Of a DNA stretch of 5,872 bases, positions 1 through 5,621 are shown in pieces. Position numbers and translations under genes: made by a program. The stretch covers positions 1 to 5,872 of the forward strand of contig UQUX01000107.1 of NCBI GenBank assembly GCA_900544425.1, written 5' to 3'. The notes under the pieces were generated by a model, which was given only the letters and a program-made list of their open reading frames with translations, had not been told where the DNA came from and did no database searches. How positions within the stretch are numbered: position 1 is the first letter of the stretch; each line of letters opens with the position of its first letter. Source of the stretch: an uncultured Collinsella sp. (GTDB lineage Bacteria; Actinomycetota; Coriobacteriia; Coriobacteriales; Coriobacteriaceae).

Positions 1-17
1 CGAATCCCTCCTCCTCC
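1..17 (+). tRNA. 3' end of a tRNA gene, cut by the window edge
   Basis: The first 17 bases read as the end of a plus-strand tRNA: the rest of a TTCGAAT T-loop, the 3' T-stem strand CCCTC and a 7-nt acceptor strand CTCCTCC. A likely discriminator A follows at 18. The next bases are CCG, so CCA would not be encoded, unlike in the two tRNA-Ser genes nearby. The 17 bases are an exact inverted copy of the matching part of tRNA-Ser(CGA) at 89-105. The anticodon lies outside the window, so the amino acid cannot be read. A discriminator A argues mildly against Ser and would suit for example Tyr, but this is only a guess. Confidence 0.5.
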
Positions 18-46
18 ACCGTATTTGCTTGTTAGGGACTCAAAAC

Positions 47-73
47 AAAAAAGCTCCCATTCTTGGGAGCTTT
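47..73 (-). terminator. Intrinsic terminator after tRNA-Ser(CGA)
   Basis: Read on the minus strand, this is a perfect 10-bp stem (64-73 paired with 50-59) with a 4-nt loop, followed by a run of T that corresponds to plus-strand A at 47-52. It begins 11 bases beyond the encoded CCA of tRNA-Ser(CGA), where a tRNA terminator is expected. On the plus strand the hairpin is not followed by a T-run, so it is probably a poor stop for the plus-strand tRNA at the left edge. Confidence 0.8.
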
Positions 74-84
74 CTCAACCAAAA

Positions 85-175
85 TGGCGGAGGAGGAGGG
101 ATTCGAACCCTCGTGACCTTATACAGGCCAAACGGTTTTCGAGACCGCCGCATTCAACCACTCTGCCACCCCTCC
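85..175 (-). tRNA. tRNA-Ser (anticodon CGA)
   Basis: This is a complete 91-nt class II serine tRNA with a long variable arm. It reads UCG codons. Acceptor strand GGAGGGG (175 to 169) pairs with CTCCTCC with one G-U wobble, the discriminator is G (88), and CCA is encoded at 87-85. The anticodon loop CTCGAAA places CGA at 141-139. The T-arm is GAGGG-TTCGAAT-CCCTC. It lies downstream of tRNA-Ser(GGA) on the same strand. I see no clear promoter in the 48 bases between them, so it may depend on read-through past the hairpin at 185-215. Confidence 0.97.
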
Positions 176-184
176 GCGTGGGGT

Positions 185-215
185 AAAAACAAAGCAGGCT
201 CAAAGGCCTGCTTTG
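185..215 (-). terminator. Hairpin plus T-run between the two tRNA-Ser genes
   Basis: On the minus strand a perfect 10-bp stem (215-206 paired with 199-190) with a 6-nt loop is followed directly by five T (189-185). This is the form of an intrinsic terminator and lies 9 bases past the CCA end of tRNA-Ser(GGA). If fully efficient it would isolate tRNA-Ser(CGA), for which no promoter is visible. It may therefore be a partial terminator or also mark a processing point. Confidence 0.75.
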
Positions 216-223
216 GAATTAAC

Positions 224-314
224 TGGCGGAGAGTCAGGGATTTGAACCCTGGAGACGCTTTTGACGCCTACACGATTTCCAATCGTGCTCCTTCGGCCAC
301 TCGGACAACTCTCC
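224..314 (-). tRNA. tRNA-Ser (anticodon GGA)
   Basis: This is a complete 91-nt class II serine tRNA, reading UCC and UCU. Acceptor strand GGAGAGT (314 to 308) pairs fully with ACTCTCC, the discriminator is G (227), and CCA is encoded at 226-224. The anticodon stem-loop ACGA-TTGGAAA-TCGT gives anticodon GGA, a long variable arm is present, and the T-arm is CAGGG-TTCAAAT-CCCTG. A good promoter lies 17 bases upstream at 331-359, so this is the first gene of the minus-strand tRNA unit. Confidence 0.97.
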
Positions 315-330
315 GTTAAATGCGAAAGTC

Positions 331-359
331 AGTATACACGAGGAATCGCAAAGTGCAAA
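331..359 (-). promoter_or_regulatory. Promoter of the tRNA-Ser genes, with possible UP element
   Basis: On the minus strand the -10 box is TATACT (336-331), preceded by TG two bases upstream. The -35 is TTTGCA (359-354) with a 17-nt spacer, or TTGCAC (358-353) with 16 nt. Transcription would start about 7-10 bases before the tRNA 5' end at 314. Upstream, plus-strand 374-383 is an A/T tract, and the whole stretch 360-383 is AT-rich, as in UP elements of strong stable-RNA promoters. The UP element is an inference. Confidence 0.7.
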
Positions 360-718
360 CAGAAAAGTTGGCATTTTTTAAAACGCTCGGCCGCGCTTGG
401 CGTTGCAGCGGGGTTTGAGGTGCCAAAAAACGGCTTCCGACCAGCGTGGTTGATCAACTCAATTGTTCAAAAGGGGTATTCATAAGCGACTTGGCAATGA
501 ATATAAAAATCTTTGGGTGGTGTTGTGGACCACTGGTATGCATTTTGCGACCACAGCCTTGTGCCCGTTGACCTGTGGCTTGGCTCAGCTTGTCCCCGCG
601 GCACCGTATCCTGTCCACAGATTCGTCAAGCTCTTGGTCAGCATTTGGTTGGAATACGCATGAAGAGCCATGTAAGCATGGACATATGTGGAGGTCATGA
701 GGTTGTAGCTGCTTATTC
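360..718. other. Gene-free intergenic region between tRNA-Ser and the rpsF operon
   Basis: I find no credible coding sequence here. Short open frames exist on both strands, but none has a good Shine-Dalgarno with an ATG or a recognisable protein. The base composition is more AT-rich than in the neighbouring genes. Visible structure: palindrome GTTGATCAAC at 449-458; inverted repeat TATTCAT/ATGAATA at 477-503; CCACAG/CTGTGG at 551-578; CTGT-CC-ACAG at 611-620; and CCATG/CATGG at 668-681. Three TCCACA cores resembling DnaA boxes lie at about 524-532 (minus), 611-619 (plus) and 687-695 (minus). I saw no SRP RNA, 6S RNA, tmRNA or RNase P signature. Confidence 0.6.
477..503. repeat. Inverted repeat TATTCAT...ATGAATA overlapping a possible promoter
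   Basis: Perfect 7-bp arms lie at 477-483 and 497-503, separated by 13 bases. A possible plus-strand -10 TATAAA (502-507) sits 17 bases after a weak -35-like TTCATA (479-484), so the repeat would overlap both boxes as an operator does. Nothing shows what it controls. A transcript starting here would have a leader of about 300 bases before rpsF. Confidence 0.3.
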
Positions 719-747
719 TTGCAGCCTGGGAGGTTGAAAGATATTAT
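719..747 (+). promoter_or_regulatory. Probable promoter of the rpsF-ssb-rpsR-rplI operon
   Basis: The -10 box TATTAT (742-747) matches the consensus at five of six positions. It is preceded by TTGCAG (719-724), which keeps the TTG of the -35 consensus, at exactly 17 bases. The predicted start near 754 gives a leader of about 65 bases before the rpsF ATG, containing the hairpin at 764-792. The -35 is weak, so this rests mainly on the -10, the spacing and the position. Confidence 0.5.
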
Positions 748-763
748 TACCAAGTCTTTTCCT

Positions 764-792
764 GCTTCAGGCGCACCTTCACGACCTGAAGC
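764..792 (+). promoter_or_regulatory. Leader hairpin upstream of rpsF
   Basis: GCTTCAGG (764-771) and CCTGAAGC (785-792) form a perfect 8-bp stem with a 13-nt loop, about 13 bases before the Shine-Dalgarno. There is no T-run after it, so it is not a terminator. In several bacteria the S6:S18 complex binds a structured rpsF leader to repress its own operon, so this is a candidate for such a site. I cannot match the loop to the known S6:S18-binding motif from memory; the function is inferred from position only. Confidence 0.4.
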
Positions 793-818
793 CACATTTG
801 CCCAGAGGAGGTGACAAT

Positions 819-1112
819 ATGAAGGCTTATGAACTGCTGTTCTTTGTTGACCCGTCGCTCGACCCCGAGACTCGTCTCGCTGTTATGAAGCGTATCGATA
901 CCACGATCGCTGAGGGCGCTGGCAAGGTCGACTCCGTTGACGAGTGGGGCAAGCGCAAGCTCGCCTACGAGATCAACGACCTCACCGATGGTGACTACAC
1001 CCTCATCAACTTCCACGCAGATCCTACCCAGATCGCCGAGCTTGATCGCGTCCTGCGCATCACCGACGCTGTGGTCCGCCACATGATCGTCCGTCGCGAC
1101 GACCAGGAGTAA
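819..1112 (+). CDS. rpsF: 30S ribosomal protein S6
   Basis: The 97-residue product is the usual size for bacterial S6, which binds the 16S rRNA central domain together with S18 in the small-subunit platform. Family features run in order: the N-terminal strand KAYELLFFVDP (residues 2-12), the helix with LAVMKRID (20-27), KRKLAYEINDLTDGDY (45-60) and the C-terminal VRHMIVRRDD (86-95). The ATG at 819 was chosen because AGGAGGTGA (807-815) lies just upstream; an in-frame TTG at 798 would extend into and past that site and is rejected. It is the first gene of the rpsF-ssb-rpsR-rplI operon, 48 bases before ssb. Identification is firm. Confidence 0.97.
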   Translation: MKAYELLFFVDPSLDPETRLAVMKRIDTTIAEGAGKVDSVDEWGKRKLAYEINDLTDGDYTLINFHADPTQIAELDRVLRITDAVVRHMIVRRDDQE

Positions 1113-1160
1113 GACTGTCGTTTTGGACTGGGCTTGTGCCCCAAGAGGAAGTAGTGAGTT

Positions 1161-1613
1161 ATGAGCATCAATCGAGTGAACATCACCGGTAACCTCACCC
1201 GCGATCCCGAGCTGCGCGCCACCGCCGGCGGAACCCAGGTTCTGTCCTTTGGCGTCGCCGTGAACGATCGTCGCCGCAACGCGCAGACTGGCGAGTGGGA
1301 GGACTATCCCAACTTTGTCGACTGCACCATGTTCGGCACCCGCGCCGAGGCCGTGAGCCGTTTCCTGGCAAAGGGAAACAAGGTCGCGATCGAGGGCAAG
1401 CTGCGCTACAGCTCTTGGGAGCGCGACGGTCAGCGCAGGAGCAAGCTTGAGGTCATCGTCGATGAGATCGAGTTTATGAGCTCCCGTGGTGGCCAGGGTG
1501 GCTACGATCAGGGCGGTTACGCCCCCGCAGCTCCCGCGCCCGCAGCACGTCCTGCCGCACCGGTGGCCACGCCGCCCGCGGTCGACGTCTACGATGAGGA
1601 CATCCCGTTCTAA
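1161..1613 (+). CDS. ssb: Single-stranded DNA-binding protein SSB
   Basis: The 150-residue protein has an N-terminal OB-fold (about 1-107), beginning MSINRVNITGNLTRDPELR, with the typical stretches VLSFGVAVNDR (27-37), WEDYPNFVDCTMFG (46-59) and FLAKGNKVAIEGKLRYSSW (68-86). A flexible Gly/Gln then Ala/Pro linker (about 108-143) leads to the acidic tip DEDIPF (145-150), the docking site for replication and repair partners. It coats single-stranded DNA as a tetramer during replication, recombination and repair. The Shine-Dalgarno AGAGGAAG (1144-1151) supports the ATG. Its place between the S6 and S18 genes is a widely conserved arrangement. The intact tip and full-length OB-fold suggest the main housekeeping SSB, not a phage or plasmid copy. 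Confidence 0.97.
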   Translation: MSINRVNITGNLTRDPELRATAGGTQVLSFGVAVNDRRRNAQTGEWEDYPNFVDCTMFGTRAEAVSRFLAKGNKVAIEGKLRYSSWERDGQRRSKLEVIVDEIEFMSSRGGQGGYDQGGYAPAAPAPAARPAAPVATPPAVDVYDEDIPF

Positions 1614-1640
1614 GGGTTGTTCACCTATTTTTGAGTGAGA

Positions 1641-1666
1641 GGCGGCTTCGGTTCGCCGAAGGTGCC
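1641..1666 (+). promoter_or_regulatory. Hairpin in the ssb-rpsR gap
   Basis: An inner stem CTTCGG/CCGAAG (1646-1651 with 1656-1661) closes a TTCG tetraloop. Outer pairs GGCG/TGCC (1641-1644 with 1663-1666, one G-U) extend it across a single G-G mismatch. The rpsR Shine-Dalgarno AAAGG (1672-1676) begins six bases later. There is no T-run, so it is not a terminator. It may affect rpsR translation, mRNA stability or processing; function is not shown. Confidence 0.5.
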
Positions 1667-1685
1667 AAATGAAAGGTATTTTGAC

Positions 1686-1952
1686 ATGGCTAATGATTTT
1701 TCTGCACGTCAGCCGCGTCGTAAGTACTGCCAGTTCTGCAAGGAGAACACTGAGTTCATCGACTATAAGGACACTCAGCTTCTCCGTAAGTACATGACCG
1801 ATCGTGGCAAGATCAAGCCCCGTCGCGTCACTGGCGCTTGCACGCAGCATCAGCATGACATCGCCAACGCCATCAAGCGCGCCCGCGAGATGGCTCTCCT
1901 GCCGTACACCGTCCCCGTGGTTTCCTCTCGTGGCAACCGCGACCGCGGCTAA
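1686..1952 (+). CDS. rpsR: 30S ribosomal protein S18
   Basis: The 88-residue protein matches bacterial S18, the partner of S6 on the 30S platform. Signature parts are RRKYCQFCKE (11-20), IDYKDTQLLRKYM (25-37), GKIKPRRVTGACTQHQ (41-56) and the helix AIKRAREMALLPY (62-74). It is a cysteine-containing form: C15 and C18, with C52 and H55 in a CxxH pattern, can form a zinc site as in C+ type ribosomal proteins. The ATG at 1686 was chosen because AAAGG (1672-1676) sits 9 bases upstream and the product then begins at the family's usual point; an upstream in-frame GTG at 1635 would add 17 atypical residues across the hairpin. It lies 15 bases before rplI, so the two are surely co-transcribed. Confidence 0.96.
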   Translation: MANDFSARQPRRKYCQFCKENTEFIDYKDTQLLRKYMTDRGKIKPRRVTGACTQHQHDIANAIKRAREMALLPYTVPVVSSRGNRDRG

Positions 1953-1967
1953 GAAGGGAGACGCATC

Positions 1968-2507
1968 ATGAAGGTTATTCTTCTCGATGAGATCAAGGGC
2001 AAGGGCGGCGAGGGTGACGTCGTAGAGGTCGCTCAGGGTTACGCTGAGAACTTCCTGTTCCCCAAGAAGCTCGCTGTTGCCGCCACCAAGGGCAACCTCA
2101 AGCAGCTTGACGAGCGTCGCAACAACATCGCCAAGCGCGAGGCCGTCCGTCTGGCTACCGCCAACGAGACCAAGGCTGCCTTCGAGGGCAAGACGGTTAC
2201 CGTTGACGTCAAGGTCGGCGACGAGGGCATCCTCTTTGGCTCCGTTACCGCCGCTATGATCGCTGACGCCATCAAGGCTCAGCTCGGTATGGACATCGAC
2301 CGCAAGCGCGTCGAGCTCGGTAAGCCCATCAAGGTTGCCGGTGCCCACACCGTTGCCATCTCGCTGTACCGCGAGATCAAGGCCGAGGTTGTCGTTCTCG
2401 TCGGCGTTACCGCCGAGGAGCTCGCTGCCGAGGCTGAGGTCGAGGAGGCCGCTGAGGTCGCCGAGGCCGAGACCGCCGAGGTCGAGACTGAGGCTGCTGC
2501 CGAGTAG
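1968..2507 (+). CDS. rplI: 50S ribosomal protein L9 with acidic C-terminal extension
   Basis: L9 binds 23S rRNA near the base of the L1 stalk and has two globular domains joined by a long helix. The N-domain signature is clear: MKVILLDEIKGKGGEGDVVEVAQGYAENFLFPKKLA at residues 1-36, with GxGxxGDVVEV and the GYArNfL-P motif. The connecting helix spans about 40-75 and the C-domain about 76-148, including KVGDEGILFGSVTA (82-95). At 179 residues it is longer than the usual roughly 150. The extra 31 residues (149-179) are almost all Ala, Glu, Val and Thr, with 13 Glu and no Lys or Arg. The Shine-Dalgarno GGGAG (1956-1960) is 7 bases before the ATG. It is the last gene of the operon. Confidence 0.96.
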   Translation: MKVILLDEIKGKGGEGDVVEVAQGYAENFLFPKKLAVAATKGNLKQLDERRNNIAKREAVRLATANETKAAFEGKTVTVDVKVGDEGILFGSVTAAMIADAIKAQLGMDIDRKRVELGKPIKVAGAHTVAISLYREIKAEVVVLVGVTAEELAAEAEVEEAAEVAEAETAEVETEAAAE

Positions 2508-2539
2508 CATTTGCTGCAACGCAACAATCTTGTTCTAAG

Positions 2540-2578
2540 AAGGGCGCTCTGGGAAACCAGGGCGCCCTTTTGTTTTTT
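2540..2578 (+). terminator. Intrinsic terminator of the rpsF-ssb-rpsR-rplI operon
   Basis: A GC-rich stem of about 13 bp (2540-2552 paired with 2557-2569, one G-U) closes a GAAA tetraloop (2553-2556). It is followed by TTTTGTTTTTT, whose first bases are shared with the stem end. It begins 33 bases after the rplI stop. This is a strong rho-independent terminator and separates dnaB from the ribosomal-protein operon. Confidence 0.93.
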
Positions 2579-2731
2579 GCGCTGAGCGAGCGTCATGGTG
2601 AACGTTGCGTCGAAGTCCTATATACAGGACCGTTCATCCGTTTGGTTCGGTGATGATTGGCGGCGCGCGGCGCGTTTTGGGACCGTGGCTGATACTATGG
2701 ATGCCCGCAAGCGATATGAATGAGGATGCTC
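2579..2731 (+). promoter_or_regulatory. dnaB upstream region with a short inverted repeat
   Basis: Since the previous operon ends in a strong terminator, dnaB should be transcribed from within this stretch. The best -10-like sequence is GATACT or TACTAT (2691-2698), but neither has a convincing -35 at the right distance. TATATA at 2619-2624 also lacks one. GTCCT/AGGAC (2615-2619 and 2626-2630, 6-base spacer) forms an inverted repeat around that AT-rich centre and could be an operator. The promoter position is uncertain. Confidence 0.35.
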
Positions 2732-4123
2732 ATGGCATATGACGATAGGGAGACCGGGCTGACGGTTGAGGACCGCGGCTCAAAGTTGGGTCTTCCCCAA
2801 AACCAAGATGCAGAGGCCAATGTACTGGCCGCTATGCTGCTATCGCCCGAGGTGGTCGAAGAGGCCCAGGTCGAGCTGCAGCCCGATGACTTCTACCGGC
2901 CCATTCATAAGACCATCTATACCGCGATGGTCGATATGTACAACAGTCGCATTCCCATCGACTCCATTTCGCTGATCGATTACCTGCGAAGCATCAACAA
3001 ACTCGATGCCGTGGGCGGCGAAGCGTACATTTTGGAGTTGATGGGTCAGACCCTGTCGCTCGTCAACTGGCAGCACCATGCCGCCATCGTTCGCCGTGAT
3101 TCGATGCTGCGTGAGCTGATCGGCGCCACCAACGAGATCAACGCGCTGGCATATAACGCCCCCACCGACACCAAAGAGGTTGTCGAGCTGGCCGAGAGCA
3201 AGCTGCTCAAGGTTACAGCGCGCGAGGTCAAGTCGAGCTACAAGACGCTGACCGAGTTTATGGTCGAGGCCTATAACGAGGCCGAGGAAGTGTGCCAGGC
3301 CGGTGGCCAGGCTGCGGGCGTGCCCACGGGCTTCCCGTCGCTCGACCGCATGCTCATGGGTTTTCGCGAGGGCCAGCTCATCATCATCGGCGCCCGTCCT
3401 GCTGTAGGTAAGACGTCGTTCGCTCTGAACCTGGCACTTAACGCTGCCGCTGCCGGTTATACCGTCGGCTTTTTCTCGCTGGAGATGTCGGGCAAGGAAA
3501 TTGCCCAGCGTCTGATTTGCGCCTACGCCATGATTTCGATCAGCGACTTCCGCATGGGCCGCATTAGCCCCGAGCAGTGGGCCAATATCAACGAGGCTAC
3601 GCAGACCTTGTCCAAGCTCGATATTCTGATTGACGATACGCCCGGCACCACAGTGACCGAGATTCGCGCCAAGAGCCGCCGCATGCTCCATAACAAGGAG
3701 AAGGCAATCATCATCCTGGACTACCTGCAGCTGGTGAGTCCTCCGCCGGGACGCCGCTCCGAGAGCCGTACCGTCGAGGTTTCGGAGATGTCGCGTGGTC
3801 TGAAGATCATGGCCAAGGAGCTCAAGATCCCGCTCATCGCGCTGTCGCAGCTCTCGCGTCAGGTCGAATCCCGTACCGGCAAGCGCCCGCAGCTTTCCGA
3901 CCTTCGTGAATCGGGCTCCATCGAGCAGGACGCCGATATCGTTATGTTCTTGGACCGCTCCGCCGACGATGCCGAGGCCTCGCGCGACGATCGACCCGAC
4001 GAGGGCGTTACGCGTATCGTCGTGGCCAAGAACCGTTCGGGCCCGATCGGCGACGTCGATCTGATGTTCCTGCCGGCATCCACCAAGTTCTATGAGCTTG
4101 ATGGGGCACATGCCGAGGAGTAG
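2732..4123 (+). CDS. dnaB: Replicative DNA helicase DnaB
   Basis: The 463-residue hexameric ATPase unwinds DNA ahead of the replication fork and recruits primase. The N-terminal domain spans about 20-125 (PQNQDAEANVLAAML at 22-36, DDFYRPIHKTIY at 52-63). After a linker, the RecA-like domain begins near 185 with GVPTGFPSLDRMLMGF (196-211). It carries Walker A GARPAVGKTS (220-229), then FFSLEMS, Walker B IIILDYLQL with D330, the sensor region ALSQLSRQVESR, and late motifs DLRESGSIEQDADIVMFLDR and AKNRSGPIG. No intein interrupts it, although dnaB is a common intein site. In-frame ATG codons lie at 2720, 2726 and 2732. I chose 2732 because GAGGA (2722-2726) sits 5 bases before it; the ATG at 2720 lacks a Shine-Dalgarno and would add four residues. 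The gene follows the rplI terminator, and its stop overlaps the purA -35. Confidence 0.96.
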   Translation: MAYDDRETGLTVEDRGSKLGLPQNQDAEANVLAAMLLSPEVVEEAQVELQPDDFYRPIHKTIYTAMVDMYNSRIPIDSISLIDYLRSINKLDAVGGEAYILELMGQTLSLVNWQHHAAIVRRDSMLRELIGATNEINALAYNAPTDTKEVVELAESKLLKVTAREVKSSYKTLTEFMVEAYNEAEEVCQAGGQAAGVPTGFPSLDRMLMGFREGQLIIIGARPAVGKTSFALNLALNAAAAGYTVGFFSLEMSGKEIAQRLICAYAMISISDFRMGRISPEQWANINEATQTLSKLDILIDDTPGTTVTEIRAKSRRMLHNKEKAIIILDYLQLVSPPPGRRSESRTVEVSEMSRGLKIMAKELKIPLIALSQLSRQVESRTGKRPQLSDLRESGSIEQDADIVMFLDRSADDAEASRDDRPDEGVTRIVVAKNRSGPIGDVDLMFLPASTKFYELDGAHAEE

Positions 4124-4150
4124 GACAGGCGCCCGTTGCACGGGTATACT
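4122..4150 (+). promoter_or_regulatory. Probable purA promoter overlapping the end of dnaB
   Basis: -35 AGGACA (4122-4127, four of six consensus positions) and -10 TATACT (4145-4150, five of six) are separated by exactly 17 bases. The -35 begins inside the TAG stop codon of dnaB. The predicted start near 4157 leaves a leader of about 60 bases. That leader holds a weak 6-bp hairpin (CGTGCC/GGCGCG, about 4171-4187), with no riboswitch that I recognise. Confidence 0.65.
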
Positions 4151-4216
4151 GGGAATGTTTTGTGCTTCTGCGTGCCGGCGTGGCGCGTAGACAGTCCATG
4201 AATGTAAGGAGTAAAC

Positions 4217-5503
<1,287 letters not shown>

Positions 5504-5525
5504 TCGGGACTATTTGGTTATTGCG

Positions 5526-5567
5526 ATATACCCCTTTGCAGCCCGGACGGGCGGCCGAGGGGTATAT
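5526..5567 (+). terminator. Large hairpin between purA and purD, possible terminator
   Basis: Perfect 10-bp arms ATATACCCCT (5526-5535) and AGGGGTATAT (5558-5567) enclose an inner stem GCCC/GGGC (5541-5544 with 5549-5552), with two further G-C pairs between them. Together they make one long, slightly interrupted hairpin starting 23 bases after the purA stop. The tail is only TTTGCTTG, so termination would be weak. The 3' arm also contains TATATT (5563-5568), a -10-like sequence without a good -35, so it may instead be an operator-type site for purD. Confidence 0.5.
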
Positions 5568-5621
5568 TTGCTTGCAAAGGGCTCGCGCGGAGCGGGCCGT
5601 TAATCCATAGAGGAGGCACCC

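Noticed and set aside
29..319. Plus-strand open frame of 96 codons over the tRNA genes
   Set aside because: It covers two certain tRNA genes on the opposite strand; tRNA genes commonly produce such false proteins.
497..571. Possible 24-residue peptide beginning MNIKIFGW
   Set aside because: There is no Shine-Dalgarno before its ATG and no sign of conservation; it is more likely chance in an AT-rich stretch.
660..737. Possible 25-residue leader peptide beginning MKSHVSMD
   Set aside because: Its ribosome site is weak, and it ends inside the probable rpsF promoter, so it would not be on the main transcript.
454..795. Minus-strand open frame of 113 codons in the gene-free region
   Set aside because: It overlaps the probable rpsF promoter and leader, resembles no family, and its composition looks random.
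747..2519. Very long minus-strand open frame of 590 codons across rpsF, ssb, rpsR and rplI
   Set aside because: It lies antisense to four certain genes, and its Leu/Gly/Asp-rich, repetitive composition is what the complement of biased high-GC codons gives. It has no recognisable domain.
2659..2678. GC-rich palindromic stretch followed by TTTT before dnaB
   Set aside because: The possible stem is only about 4 bp with a tiny loop and four T. It lies upstream of dnaB after a strong terminator, so a second terminator is not supported.
2732..4123. Possible intein in dnaB
   Set aside because: The protein has normal length with continuous helicase motifs from Walker A to the C-terminus, so no intein is present.
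2840..4141. Minus-strand open frame of 433 codons opposite dnaB
   Set aside because: It is a shadow of dnaB codon bias, with low-complexity composition and no family motif.
4151..4216. Possible purine riboswitch in the purA leader
   Set aside because: The leader is only about 60 bases with a weak 6-bp hairpin and none of the conserved loop sequences of known purine-sensing RNAs.
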